Source: Clostridium facile (GTDB taxonomy: Bacteria > Bacillota > Clostridia > Oscillospirales > Ruminococcaceae). Taken from it: 64,000 nt of DNA. Numbering within the stretch: the first letter of the stretch is position 1; the number at the start of each line of letters is the position of its first letter. A program made the translations under genes and the position numbers. The stretch is taken from NCBI RefSeq assembly GCF_014297275.1, contig NZ_JACOQK010000001.1, forward strand, positions 372,001-436,000, given 5' to 3'. A model generated the notes under the pieces. That model searched no databases and was not told where the DNA came from. It was given only the letters and a program-made list of their open reading frames with translations. Positions 1 to 9,209 of the stretch are shown one piece after another.

Positions 1-1155
1 GAAGTTGCAAAAGCAATTTGTTCTGGTTGGATTACAACTGGTCCCCGTACAAAACAACTTGAGAAAAAAATTGCTAAATGGATTGGTGTAGAAAAATGTG
101 CCTGTCTTAATAGTCAAACTGCTTGTGGTGAGACAGCTTTACGCCTTCTTGATATTGGTCCTGGTGATGAAGTTATCACTTGTGCTTATACATATACAGC
201 ATCTGCTTCTGTCATAGCCCATGTAGGTGCAAAAATTATTTTGGTAGATTGTCAGCCAGAATCTTTCTCAATTGATTATGATGCAGTTGAGAATGCTATT
301 ACAGAGAATACGAAAGCAATTATTCCAATTGATCTTGGTGGTATTCCATGTGACTACGACAGACTTTTTGAAATTGTAGAAAAGAAAAAAAATCTTTTTC
401 ATCCGTCGAATGACATTCAAGAATCTCTCGGTCGTATAGCTATCTGTGCTGATACAGCCCATGCGTTTGGGTCATCTTGGCATGGAAAGATGGTTGGAGC
501 GATAGCTGATTTTAGTTCCTTTTCATTTCATGCAGTAAAAAATTTTACCACAGCAGAAGGTGGAGCATTAACTTGGAATACGATTCCTGGTATTTCTAAT
601 GAGGAAATTTATCACAGGATTCAACTGTTATCTCTACACGGACAAAGCAAGGATGCTCTGGCTAAAACTCAACTTGGTGCTTGGGAGTATGACATTGTAG
701 AGTTAGGTTATAAATGCAATATGACTGATATCACAGCTGCTGTTGGATTAGTTCAGTTTCAGCGTTATCCGAAATTATTGGCAAAGAGACGAGCAATTAA
801 TGAGGCGTATGATTTGGCGTTTAAACCATTGGGAATTCAGGTTATGAATCATTATACTGACCAATATACAAGCAGCGGCCACTTGTATCCGGTTCGAATT
901 TTTGGGATTAATGATGCACAGCGTCGAGAGATTATTGTAAAAATGGCAGAAAAAGGTATTGCTTGTAACGTTCATTATAAACCACTTCCCATGCACACAG
1001 CATACCGGAATTTAGGTTTTGATATCAAAGATTTTCCAAACAGCTATAAACGGTACGAGAATTTAATTACACTTCCAAACCATACACTTATGGAACAAGA
1101 AGATGTAGAGTATGTAATTGACAAGTTTACTGAAATTATAAAAGAATATATATAA
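1..1155 (+). CDS. DegT/DnrJ/EryC1/StrS aminotransferase, 5' truncated by window edge
   Basis: This is a PLP-dependent sugar aminotransferase that would transfer an amino group to a nucleotide-linked keto-sugar in the cytoplasm. The frame is open from base 1 with no start, so the true start lies upstream; the visible 384 residues are nearly full length. Visible motifs are SGWITTGPRTKQLE near the N-terminus, the cofactor aspartate in CADTAHAFG, and the Schiff-base lysine in FHAVKNFTTAEGG (codon 538-540). The C-terminus has the usual NVHYKPLPMHTAY stretch. It opens the visible capsule operon, 18 bases ahead of the ATP-grasp gene. The family is clear; the sugar substrate cannot be read from sequence. 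Confidence 0.9.
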   Translation, partial: EVAKAICSGWITTGPRTKQLEKKIAKWIGVEKCACLNSQTACGETALRLLDIGPGDEVITCAYTYTASASVIAHVGAKIILVDCQPESFSIDYDAVENAITENTKAIIPIDLGGIPCDYDRLFEIVEKKKNLFHPSNDIQESLGRIAICADTAHAFGSSWHGKMVGAIADFSSFSFHAVKNFTTAEGGALTWNTIPGISNEEIYHRIQLLSLHGQSKDALAKTQLGAWEYDIVELGYKCNMTDITAAVGLVQFQRYPKLLAKRRAINEAYDLAFKPLGIQVMNHYTDQYTSSGHLYPVRIFGINDAQRREIIVKMAEKGIACNVHYKPLPMHTAYRNLGFDIKDFPNSYKRYENLITLPNHTLMEQEDVEYVIDKFTEIIKEYI

Positions 1156-1173
1156 ACATTGAGGGCTGTTGTA

Positions 1174-2358
1174 ATGAAAAAGATTTTAATCATAGGGGCT
1201 GGTTTCTTACAAGCTTATGTTATAAAAAAAGCAAGAGAATTAGGATATTTTACACTTGCTGTAGACGCTGACGAAAACGCAATAGGTTTTCAATATGCAG
1301 ATAAATATGCTGTTATAAACATTGTCGATGAAGAAACTTGTTTAGAATATGCTAGAAAAGAACAGATAGATGGTGTTTTAACAGCAGCAACTGATTATGG
1401 TGTCCTTACTGCGAGTTATATAGCACAACAAATGGGGCTCCCTGGATTAAAGTATGATATTGCAAAAAAAATAAAAAACAAATATGAGACTAGAAAGTGT
1501 TTATTTGAAAACCATGTGGATGATACAGAACAAGCATTTTTAGTGGATTGTAATACTAACTTAACGGAACTTTCCACTCATATTTCATATCCTGTAATGG
1601 TTAAGCCATGCGACGGCTCTGGAAGTAGAGGAGCCTCTAAGGTTGAATGTATGAAAGATTTTGTAAAAGCCTGTGAACTTGCAATGAATTCATCGATCTC
1701 ACATAGAGCAGAAATTGAATCTTTTATTGATGGAAAAGAGTATGGGGCAGAAAGTTTAGTAATTGATGGAAATATACATGTTTTGGCAGTGATGCAAAAA
1801 TGGATGACAGATCCTCCATATTATGCGGAACTTGGCCATGCGATACCGACTGATTTAACACCAGAGATGGAAAAACGCGTTAAGTTATGCGTAAAAAATG
1901 CGATTCAAGCCCTTGGAATTAATTCCGGTTCTGTGAATATGGATTTGTTGATTACCACTGAAGATAAAATTCACATTGTTGATATTGGAGCACGTATGGG
2001 TGGAAATCTGATTGGATCTCATATTGTTCCCATTGGAACAGGAATTGATTATATGGCAGCTATGATTCAAAATGCTGTTGGTGATAAAGTAGAAATGAAT
2101 GTAAAAGCAAGTAATGCAGTAGTAACAAGGCTTTTAGCGTTTCATAAGGGTGTTATCAAACGGGTTCCAAGTAATATTAATACTTTTGATGGCGTACAGG
2201 TTATTCATCATATGCATGTAGGTGATAGCGTTAATGAATATCATACAAATTTAGATGGTTGTGGATATGTTTTGGCAACTGGCAGCAATGTGGACAACCT
2301 TATTCATAAAGTAGTTTTGGTTTGTGATCAAGTGGAGAAAACTGTTTTAGGAGATTAG
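1174..2358 (+). CDS. ATP-grasp carboxylate-amine ligase-like protein
   Basis: The protein has 394 residues with an N-terminal Rossmann-like pre-ATP-grasp domain (KKILIIGAGFLQAYVIKKA) and an ATP-grasp core. The core includes PVMVKPCDGSGSRGASKVE, a hinge EIESFIDGKEYGAE, and the metal-binding stretch NMDLLITTED..HIVDIGARMGGN. Family members join a carboxylate to an amine via an acyl-phosphate. In a glycan locus it may put an amino acid on an amino sugar or modify a uronic acid, which is inference. A longer TTG-initiated form from 1159 is possible, but ATG 1174 follows a GAGGG at a better distance. Confidence 0.85.
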   Translation: MKKILIIGAGFLQAYVIKKARELGYFTLAVDADENAIGFQYADKYAVINIVDEETCLEYARKEQIDGVLTAATDYGVLTASYIAQQMGLPGLKYDIAKKIKNKYETRKCLFENHVDDTEQAFLVDCNTNLTELSTHISYPVMVKPCDGSGSRGASKVECMKDFVKACELAMNSSISHRAEIESFIDGKEYGAESLVIDGNIHVLAVMQKWMTDPPYYAELGHAIPTDLTPEMEKRVKLCVKNAIQALGINSGSVNMDLLITTEDKIHIVDIGARMGGNLIGSHIVPIGTGIDYMAAMIQNAVGDKVEMNVKASNAVVTRLLAFHKGVIKRVPSNINTFDGVQVIHHMHVGDSVNEYHTNLDGCGYVLATGSNVDNLIHKVVLVCDQVEKTVLGD

Positions 2359-2385
2359 ATTGGATTAGGCTAAGGAGGAAATTAA

Positions 2386-3075
2386 ATGAAAGGCCAAGAA
2401 ACTACATCACAAGCAGAAAAATTATTGCTCAAAACCTATTACAAACAAAATTACAAAGGTATTTATCAGACTTGTGTAAAGCGAGTACTTGATATACTGA
2501 TTGTGTTATTGATACTACCTCTGGTTATTATTTTTTTAACCCCATTTATAATTGCCATAAAAATTGAAGACCATGGACCAGCTTTTTATAAATCAAAAAG
2601 AATTGGAAAAGATTTTTCTGAATTTAATATGTTAAAACTACGTTCAATGAAAGTAAATGCTCCAGATATTAGAAATAATGATGGAAGTACATATAATTCT
2701 AAAGATGACAGCCGTGTTACTCGTGTAGGACGTCTTATTCGTGAGACAAGCATAGATGAAATACCACAATTTTTTAATGTATTAAAAGGTGAAATGAGTT
2801 TAATTGGTCCAAGAGCGGGAGATGTAGAATCAAAGGATACTTATTTGGACGATGAAAAACATAGGACGTTGGTGCGTCCTGGTATAAGTGGGTATACACA
2901 GGCATATTTCCGGAATGGGCTTGGTGTGCGTGAGAAAAGACTTTATGATGCATGGTATGCGCATAATGTAACATTCGCTATGGACGTAAAGATTGTGATA
3001 AAGACGGTTATTACAGTATTAAAACGCGAGAATTTGTATACAAATGACGCTACAACTCCTCCTCAAAGAGATTAA
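2386..3075 (+). CDS. Initiating phosphoglycosyltransferase (bacterial sugar transferase, PglC/WbaP type)
   Basis: This 229-residue monotopic enzyme transfers a sugar-1-phosphate from a UDP-sugar to undecaprenyl phosphate and so starts repeat-unit synthesis at the inner membrane face. It has a hydrophobic re-entrant segment (residues ~28-55), then GPAFYKSKRIGKDFSEFNM, LKLRSM, TRVGRLIRETSIDEIPQ (containing the catalytic Asp-Glu pair) and SLIGPRAG. The length fits the minimal catalytic form without extra transmembrane helices. A strong AAGGAGG precedes ATG 2386. It is one of two such enzymes in this locus; the other is at 4213. Confidence 0.93.
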   Translation: MKGQETTSQAEKLLLKTYYKQNYKGIYQTCVKRVLDILIVLLILPLVIIFLTPFIIAIKIEDHGPAFYKSKRIGKDFSEFNMLKLRSMKVNAPDIRNNDGSTYNSKDDSRVTRVGRLIRETSIDEIPQFFNVLKGEMSLIGPRAGDVESKDTYLDDEKHRTLVRPGISGYTQAYFRNGLGVREKRLYDAWYAHNVTFAMDVKIVIKTVITVLKRENLYTNDATTPPQRD

Positions 3076-3119
3076 CTTTTCACCAAATCCCGTTATTTAT
3101 ATACATCTGGGAGGTATAT

Positions 3120-4226
3120 ATGGAAATAGGAAGTATTATAGAATTTGATAGCGTAGAGAAATACGAAAATTCTGTCAAGCCGTTTTTTTCCTTACCATTT
3201 ATGGATGAATCCAATTTTAGATGGAATATAAACCTCTATGAAACTGGTAGAAATGCAATTGAAGATTTAGGGATATATCTAAGGGTAAAAAAAGGAATAA
3301 GTAATATTGCTATTCCAGATTATGTATGTCATACCGTAACTGATTCTCTAAAAAGATCTGGTTTGTCTTATGTTAGATACCATATTCAAAAAGGACTGAG
3401 ATATGATATCTCCGAAATAGAAAAATTAACGAAGGATGGCATTCAATGTATTTATATAGTTCATTATTTCGGAAAAAAACTGCCGAAAGATATATTAAAA
3501 CAACTCAATAACCTAAAAATACAAGGCATTACAATTATTGAAGATATAACGTTATCGTTGCTTTCTAATGACAAAGATGGAATTGGTTTTGGTGATTATG
3601 TTATTGGAAGTTTACGAAAATGGTTTCCAATTCCAGATGGTGGTATTTTATTGACAAGTAAAGAGCATGAGCTTCCCATCATACCACATGCATCAGGAGT
3701 TAGCAAATATGCTTACTATTATTTAATAGCCCAACAATGGAAAAGGCAATATGTAACAAATGGCTATAAAAATAAGGAAAATAAACGAATCTTCCTTGAT
3801 TATTATTCTAAAGCAATGAAAGATCTATTTGAAGATTATACTATTAGACCAATTACAGAAATAAGCAAGAGATATTTGGAACAATGCGATTTTATACAAA
3901 TTGCAAAACAGAGAGCAAAAAATTATGATATTTTATATTCTCGATTATCAACAATCCCATGTCTAAATCTTTTGGTGGAACGCAATAAAAACTACGTTCC
4001 TTTAGGCATGGTAATTCTTAGCGATAACAGAGACAAATTGTTGATGTATTTAATTCAAAATGGTATATATTGCAATGTACATTGGCGTCTTGGCGAAGAA
4101 GTTAGTGGATATTGCCGTGAATTATCGCGGAGAGCAATTACTATTCCATGTGATCAGCGATATAACGCCAAAGAAATGAATTATATAGCCGATAAAATAG
4201 AGGAGTGGTTCAATGTATATTTATGA
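3120..4226 (+). CDS. Divergent DegT-like PLP aminotransferase
   Basis: The protein has 368 residues. The fold-type I signature is weaker than in the first aminotransferase but still present: INLYETGRNAIEDL, the cofactor aspartate in IIEDITLSLL (D142), and the likely Schiff-base lysine in GSLRKWFPIPDGG (K167). The C-terminal NGIYCNVHWRLGEE resembles the DegT active-site lid. It probably makes an amino sugar for the repeat unit. It has its own GGGAGG site, and its 3' end overlaps the next phosphoglycosyltransferase gene by 14 bases, so the two are translationally coupled. It could instead be a non-aminating sugar-modifying relative. Confidence 0.75.
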   Translation: MEIGSIIEFDSVEKYENSVKPFFSLPFMDESNFRWNINLYETGRNAIEDLGIYLRVKKGISNIAIPDYVCHTVTDSLKRSGLSYVRYHIQKGLRYDISEIEKLTKDGIQCIYIVHYFGKKLPKDILKQLNNLKIQGITIIEDITLSLLSNDKDGIGFGDYVIGSLRKWFPIPDGGILLTSKEHELPIIPHASGVSKYAYYYLIAQQWKRQYVTNGYKNKENKRIFLDYYSKAMKDLFEDYTIRPITEISKRYLEQCDFIQIAKQRAKNYDILYSRLSTIPCLNLLVERNKNYVPLGMVILSDNRDKLLMYLIQNGIYCNVHWRLGEEVSGYCRELSRRAITIPCDQRYNAKEMNYIADKIEEWFNVYL

Positions 4227-4806
4227 AAATTACATTAAACGAACTATAGATATTGTCTTGGCAAGCCTATGTTTAGTTCCATTAGGAATACTGTTGCTTG
4301 TGGTTTCCCCTTTAATAAAAAAGGAGGATGGGGGTAAAGTATTTTATATGTCAGATAGAATAGGAAAGGATTGCAAAATATATAGGATGTATAAAATACG
4401 CACAATGGTGGAAAATGCCCCTAATATATTAAATCATGATGGTAGTACATACAATGCTGAAAATGATATAAGACAAACAAAAATAGGAAAATTTTTAAGG
4501 AAAACGAGTTTAGATGAACTTCCACAAGTACTAAATATTTTTCGCAATGAAATGAGCTTTATTGGGCCGCGTCCTATTATGAAGGAGCAATTGAATTCTT
4601 TTACAACAGAAGAGCTTGGAAAAATGAAAGTGCTTCCAGGTATCACGGGATATAATCAAGCTTATCATAGAAATAAACTAGGTAATCATGAGGAACGAAT
4701 GAATGATGTATGGTATGCAAACCATATTTCGTTCAAATTGGACTTGAAAATATTTTTAAGAACAATATGGACAGTGCTACATCCAAGCAATGTCTATAGA
4801 AATTAG
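4213..4806 (+). CDS. Second initiating phosphoglycosyltransferase (bacterial sugar transferase)
   Basis: The protein has 197 residues and the same family signatures as the enzyme at 2386: an N-terminal membrane segment (residues ~9-33), GGKVFYMSDRIGKDCKIYRM, YKIRTMVENAP, GKFLRKTSLDELPQ with the catalytic Asp-Glu, FIGPRP and LPGITGYNQAY. It overlaps the preceding aminotransferase-like gene by 14 bases. A locus usually needs only one initiating enzyme, so the pair suggests two glycans, two possible first sugars, or a recent merger of two loci. Confidence 0.92.
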   Translation: MYIYENYIKRTIDIVLASLCLVPLGILLLVVSPLIKKEDGGKVFYMSDRIGKDCKIYRMYKIRTMVENAPNILNHDGSTYNAENDIRQTKIGKFLRKTSLDELPQVLNIFRNEMSFIGPRPIMKEQLNSFTTEELGKMKVLPGITGYNQAYHRNKLGNHEERMNDVWYANHISFKLDLKIFLRTIWTVLHPSNVYRN

Positions 4807-4826
4807 ATTTTAGGAGAAGCAATTCG

Positions 4827-6092
4827 ATGAATATTCTTGAATTTAAGCAGTATTTTGAGCCAGAAATTGCAGGAGGTATTGCATTGGATGCAAATACTGC
4901 GGAGGACTTGGCAGAAAAGGGACACGATGTTTATCTCTTTACACCACGCCCTACTAGAGGAATAACAAAAGAAACGATAAAAGCAACACCTAAATATGAA
5001 ACAAGAATAGATGGTAGATTAAAAATACATCGATATAGAATGTTTGGTGAAAAAAAGAATATCTATTTACGCGCAATCCGTTATATCCTCTGCGCATGTA
5101 AACAGTTATGGCATGGATTGAGGCTTAAAAATGTGGATCTAATTTTTGCCGGCAGTACTCCTCCATTTCAGGGGATAGTGGTTGCTCTGATTAAGCGAGT
5201 AAAAAAAGTTCCTTTTGTATTTAACTTACAAGATATTTTCCCAGATTCTATGTTATCAGCAGGAATTGCAAAACAGGGCGGGTTAATTTGGAATATTGGT
5301 GAATGGATTGCTAAGCGTACTTATGAGACAGCAGACCATATTATTGTTATTTCGGAAGCAATGAGAGATAACCTACTTGAAAAAAATGTTCCCAAAGAAA
5401 AAATACATATAGTATATAATTGGGTAGATGAAAAAGCAGTTCATCCAATAGCGCGCTATAATAATAGCTTATATTTGGAGCTTGGTATTCCTGATTATGA
5501 ATTTACAGTTGTTTATGCGGGAAATTTGGGTTTAGCACAAGGAATTGAAGTAATTCTAAAAGCAGCAAAAAGGTTGAACTCAGATAAAAGAATTGGCTTT
5601 GTTATATTTGGAAACGGTGCAAATGAAGAGATGGTGAGAAAATTTTTGCTAACAGAAAAATTAGAGCATGTACATCTCTATCCTCTGCAACCATATGAAA
5701 AAGTTTCTGAGGTTTACAGTATCGGTGATGCCTGTTTGGTTTGTGGAAAAAGCGGCTTAGGAAAAAATGCTATGCCAAGTAAAACATGGAGCATTATGGC
5801 ATGTGGAAAGCCAATTTTAGCGAGTTTTGATTCTAATTCATTATTAGAAAAAATTATAGTTCAACATGATTGCGGATTATTTTCGAAGGCTGAGGATGAT
5901 GAGCTACTGGCAGCATCTATTATGGAATTGGCACAAAATAAGGAACGTGCTTTACAAATGGGTAAAAATGCCCGAAAATTTATCGAGAATAATCTTTCTA
6001 GAAAACCTTGTACAGATAAAATTTGCAATGTTATTCAACAGGCATATGATGAGTATTATGATTTAAAGGAAACATCCGTCGAAAAGGGATAA
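4827..6092 (+). CDS. Glycosyltransferase family 4 (WbuB-like)
   Basis: This 421-residue GT-B fold enzyme probably adds an amino sugar to the lipid-linked repeat unit on the cytoplasmic face. It has the N-terminal acceptor domain (PEIAGGIALDANTAEDLAEKG), a membrane-adjacent FNLQDIFPDSMLSAG region, and the C-terminal donor domain with VVYAGNLGLAQGIEVILKA and a SKTWSIMACGKPILA site, where other GT4 enzymes place donor-contacting residues. The NLQDIFPDS motif is typical of WbuB-like FucNAc/QuiNAc transferases. That fits the capEFG genes at the end of this locus, but specificity is inference. Confidence 0.88.
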   Translation: MNILEFKQYFEPEIAGGIALDANTAEDLAEKGHDVYLFTPRPTRGITKETIKATPKYETRIDGRLKIHRYRMFGEKKNIYLRAIRYILCACKQLWHGLRLKNVDLIFAGSTPPFQGIVVALIKRVKKVPFVFNLQDIFPDSMLSAGIAKQGGLIWNIGEWIAKRTYETADHIIVISEAMRDNLLEKNVPKEKIHIVYNWVDEKAVHPIARYNNSLYLELGIPDYEFTVVYAGNLGLAQGIEVILKAAKRLNSDKRIGFVIFGNGANEEMVRKFLLTEKLEHVHLYPLQPYEKVSEVYSIGDACLVCGKSGLGKNAMPSKTWSIMACGKPILASFDSNSLLEKIIVQHDCGLFSKAEDDELLAASIMELAQNKERALQMGKNARKFIENNLSRKPCTDKICNVIQQAYDEYYDLKETSVEKG

Positions 6093-6114
6093 TAATTTGA
6101 CTTGGAGTATTGAT

Positions 6115-7314
6115 ATGAAAGTATTATTTATCAACACGGTTTTTGAGCGAAGCAGTACAGGAAGAATAATTCATGATATTTGTGTACGCCTTCGACAACA
6201 GGGCCATGATAGTATGGTAATTTATGGTCGATATCCCGTCCAGTCAGAATTTCCTTCTATGTGTTTTAACTCTAAAATTGAGAATATTTTACACGGAGTT
6301 AATACACGTCTATTTGACCGTCATGGTTTTGGACCAAAAGCTACAACAAAGAAAATAATTGAGACAATAAAACACTATCAGCCGGACATTATACATTTAC
6401 ATAATATACATGGTTATTATGTAAATATAAAACTATTGTTTCAATTTTTAAAACAAATGGATTTGCCTGTAGTATGGACGGTGCATGACTGCTGGCCATA
6501 TACTGGACATTGTGTTTATTATGATTATATTGGCTGTGATAAGTGGAAAACCGAATGCTGTCAATGCCCTAAGAAACGGGAGTATCCTGCTAGTTATGGG
6601 ATTGATAATTCTAAAAGAAACTACAATCAAAAGAGGGAACTATTTAATAGTATTCCCAATCTCACACTTGTGGCAGTTTCTGATTGGCTGAAAGAACAGC
6701 TTGGCATGTCTTTTCTTAAGCATCATAGAATCCAACGCATCTATAACGGCATTGATCAAACTGTATTTCGTCCAATCAAAACGGATATAAAAAAGAGAAT
6801 GGGGTTAGAAGGAAAAAAAGTTTTTTTAGCTGTTTCAGATGGATGGTCAGAAAGAAAAGGGAAAAATTTGCTTTATCAATTTACTGATTCTCTAAATCCA
6901 GATGAAGTGCTTATTATGGTAGGATTAAGCGAAAAAGACTTGAAATCATGTCCGAAACAACTATTGGGTATGGGACGGACGGAAAATTTACAACAGCTTG
7001 TGGAATTATATTCGGCAGCTGATATTGTTTTGAATCCATCCTATGAAGAAACATTTGGAATGATTACAGCAGAAGCTTTATCTTGTGGTACACCAGTTAT
7101 CGTTTCAAATGCGACTGCGTCTCCAGAACTAGTGAATTCAACTTGTGGAAGAATAATAGAAAAAGGAAATATTTCTGATTTGCGGATGACAGTGGATCTG
7201 CTATTGGAAAATACTCCTACAAAAGAACAATGTTTAAACCGTGCTAAAATGTTTAATTCTGAGATTGTATATCAGGAATATATAAATTTATATCATAGTC
7301 TGATGGAGGAATAA
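6115..7314 (+). CDS. Glycosyltransferase family 4
   Basis: The enzyme has 399 residues from ATG 6115, chosen over TTG 6097 because TTGGAG lies seven bases ahead of it. The N-terminal domain carries TGRIIHDICVRLRQQGHDS, IIHLHNIHGYYVN and VVWTVHDCWPYTGHC, with a Cys-rich loop (GCDKWKTECCQCPKK) common in this capsule GT4 subgroup. The donor domain has DIVLNPSYEETFGMITAEAL, with the family's EX7E-type glutamates. Its role is elongation of the repeat unit; the sugar is unknown. Confidence 0.9.
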   Translation: MKVLFINTVFERSSTGRIIHDICVRLRQQGHDSMVIYGRYPVQSEFPSMCFNSKIENILHGVNTRLFDRHGFGPKATTKKIIETIKHYQPDIIHLHNIHGYYVNIKLLFQFLKQMDLPVVWTVHDCWPYTGHCVYYDYIGCDKWKTECCQCPKKREYPASYGIDNSKRNYNQKRELFNSIPNLTLVAVSDWLKEQLGMSFLKHHRIQRIYNGIDQTVFRPIKTDIKKRMGLEGKKVFLAVSDGWSERKGKNLLYQFTDSLNPDEVLIMVGLSEKDLKSCPKQLLGMGRTENLQQLVELYSAADIVLNPSYEETFGMITAEALSCGTPVIVSNATASPELVNSTCGRIIEKGNISDLRMTVDLLLENTPTKEQCLNRAKMFNSEIVYQEYINLYHSLMEE

Positions 7315-7316
7315 GC

Positions 7317-8459
7317 GTGAAGCATACAGATGAATTAATATTTTGGTTTGATCAACCTCCAAAGGTTAGTTTGGGTGCATTTAATTATGTTGTAGAACAG
7401 TGGGGATGCAATGTTATTTATGTGATAGATCATCAACTTGGTGCTCATAGAAAATTGATTGGTTGGGATGAAACAAGTTTTCCAGGAGTTAACATAGTGA
7501 TGCTTGATGAACAAGAAAATCAAACAAAATGTATTGAACAAATCTTCCAATTACACCCAAATGCAATCCATATTGTAAATGGATTTTTTAGTAATATTGA
7601 AAGAAAAATTAGAAAGTATATTTTACATCGTGGACTTAAACTTGGTTTTATGTCAGAGCGGCCTACAATTTTAAAATATGATAGCAGCATAAAACAAATG
7701 ATTAAAAATCATTTATTACCCTTTAAATATAAGCTCGCTTATAGGCGATATAAGTCTGATGTCCGTTTTGTATTACCTCTTGGATTAGAAGGAAAACATG
7801 AATTTGAATCTTTTGGATGGCCAAAGGATAAATTGTATAACTTTATGTATTGCCCCGTTTTAGCTGAACTTTGTACACAAACATCAAATCAACATATAGA
7901 AGGCATACGATTTCTCTATGTAGGGCGATTTGTTAAGAAACGCCTTGCTACTGTAATGGAGAGTGTGGAGCGATTAAAAGGAGAAAAATGGTCTCTTGAA
8001 CTTGTTGGTGGCTATGGTGCTGATGCAAAGGAAATTATTAATTGGTGTAATCGGACGAAGAATGTTTCTTTTGGAGGAACTTGGCCTGCTGATGAAGTAG
8101 GGAAAAAAATGCAGGACTATGATGTGTATCTTTTGGCAACACAGTACGATGGTTGGAACGCCCAAATTAATGAAGCGATCCATGCAGGTTTAGGAGTCAT
8201 TACAACGGATGAGGCTGTAAGCGATGAATTGATTTCCGCATCAGGATCAGGAATAGTTGTTCAAGCCAAAGATGACAATGCATTCTATCAAGCTATGCAG
8301 AACGTGGTAGAACATCCTGAAATAGTTTTAACATGGAAAATAAAGGCAAAGGAATATCGGAAAAAAATACATGGAAATACAGTTGGACAGTACTTGATTG
8401 ATATATTAGATTACACATTCTACGATAAAAAAAATAAACCACAATGCCCATGGCTATAA
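7317..8459 (+). CDS. Glycosyltransferase family 4
   Basis: The protein has 380 residues, starts at GTG 7317 behind GGAGG, and follows the previous gene by two bases. The N-terminal half is divergent (DELIFWFDQPPKVSLGAFNYV). The C-terminal half is clearly GT-B donor-like: FLYVGRFVKKRLATVMESVERL, LELVGGYG, VYLLATQYDGWNAQINEAIHAG and a late VVQAKDDNAFYQAM segment. The usual EX7E first glutamate is replaced by the DGWNAQINEA arrangement seen in some capsular enzymes. It is one of three consecutive GT4 genes likely to add successive sugars. Confidence 0.85.
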   Translation: MKHTDELIFWFDQPPKVSLGAFNYVVEQWGCNVIYVIDHQLGAHRKLIGWDETSFPGVNIVMLDEQENQTKCIEQIFQLHPNAIHIVNGFFSNIERKIRKYILHRGLKLGFMSERPTILKYDSSIKQMIKNHLLPFKYKLAYRRYKSDVRFVLPLGLEGKHEFESFGWPKDKLYNFMYCPVLAELCTQTSNQHIEGIRFLYVGRFVKKRLATVMESVERLKGEKWSLELVGGYGADAKEIINWCNRTKNVSFGGTWPADEVGKKMQDYDVYLLATQYDGWNAQINEAIHAGLGVITTDEAVSDELISASGSGIVVQAKDDNAFYQAMQNVVEHPEIVLTWKIKAKEYRKKIHGNTVGQYLIDILDYTFYDKKNKPQCPWL

Positions 8460-8474
8460 ATAGGAGGAAGTATT

Positions 8475-9131
8475 ATGGTAATTAAAGCATTGGTAGCTGT
8501 AAGATCTGGTTCTGTGAGAGTACAAAACAAAAATCTGCGTCCTTTTGCAGGAAGTTCTTTACTTGAACTAAAATTAACACAACTACAACGAATCAAAGGA
8601 TTGGATGGGATCATCGTAAATAGCAATGATGACCAAATGCTTACAATTGCCCAGCAATATGGATGTGAAGCTGTGAAAAGAGATGCTTATTATGCCAGTA
8701 ACACAGTATCCATGAGTGATGTATATCGCAATATGGCGGAAAATTGTAATTGTGATGTAATAGCATATATTAATGTTACAAATCCACTGATTAAGGATGA
8801 GACATTAGAAAAGGCGATTATGGCGTACCACTCTTTAAAAGATGGATATGATTCCTTAAATTCGGCCCATTTGATAAAGGAATTTATGTTCTACGAAAAT
8901 AAACCCATTAATTATGACTTAAAAAATCAACCAAGAAGCCAGGACCTTCCAGATTATTATGCGTTAAACTTTGCATTTAATATTATTGCAAGGGATACTA
9001 TGATGGAATGTAAAAATGTGGTTGGTAAAAAGCCTTTTATTTATGGTATTGACGAGGTTGAAGCAACGGATATTGATAATCCGATTGACTTTGAATTTGC
9101 GGAATTTGTCTTTAAAAAAGGTGCATGGTAA
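8475..9131 (+). CDS. Acylneuraminate cytidylyltransferase-like CMP-sugar synthetase
   Basis: This 218-residue protein resembles NeuA/PseF-type enzymes that activate a ulosonic acid with CTP. The nucleotide-binding signature RSGSVRVQNKNLRPFAG is at residues ~9-25, then IIVNSNDDQMLTIAQQYGCE and YINVTNPLIKDETLEKAI, matching the P-loop and base-binding parts of the family. There is no C-terminal phosphatase domain. A strong AGGAGG precedes ATG 8475. No NeuB, KdsA or other ulosonate synthase occurs in the window, but an HpcH/HpaI aldolase does (16131), which raises the question of what sugar is activated. Confidence 0.85.
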   Translation: MVIKALVAVRSGSVRVQNKNLRPFAGSSLLELKLTQLQRIKGLDGIIVNSNDDQMLTIAQQYGCEAVKRDAYYASNTVSMSDVYRNMAENCNCDVIAYINVTNPLIKDETLEKAIMAYHSLKDGYDSLNSAHLIKEFMFYENKPINYDLKNQPRSQDLPDYYALNFAFNIIARDTMMECKNVVGKKPFIYGIDEVEATDIDNPIDFEFAEFVFKKGAW

Positions 9132-9209
9132 GCTGATAGATATTTGGTTATGCTATCTGGCAGGACTATAAAGTTAAAATCTAAATTTATGGGATGGGTT
9201 GTATAATTT

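Noticed and set aside
1159..1173. TTG start for the ATP-grasp gene
   Set aside because: The TTG lies within the likely ribosome-site region, and the ATG at 1174 gives a family-like N-terminus.
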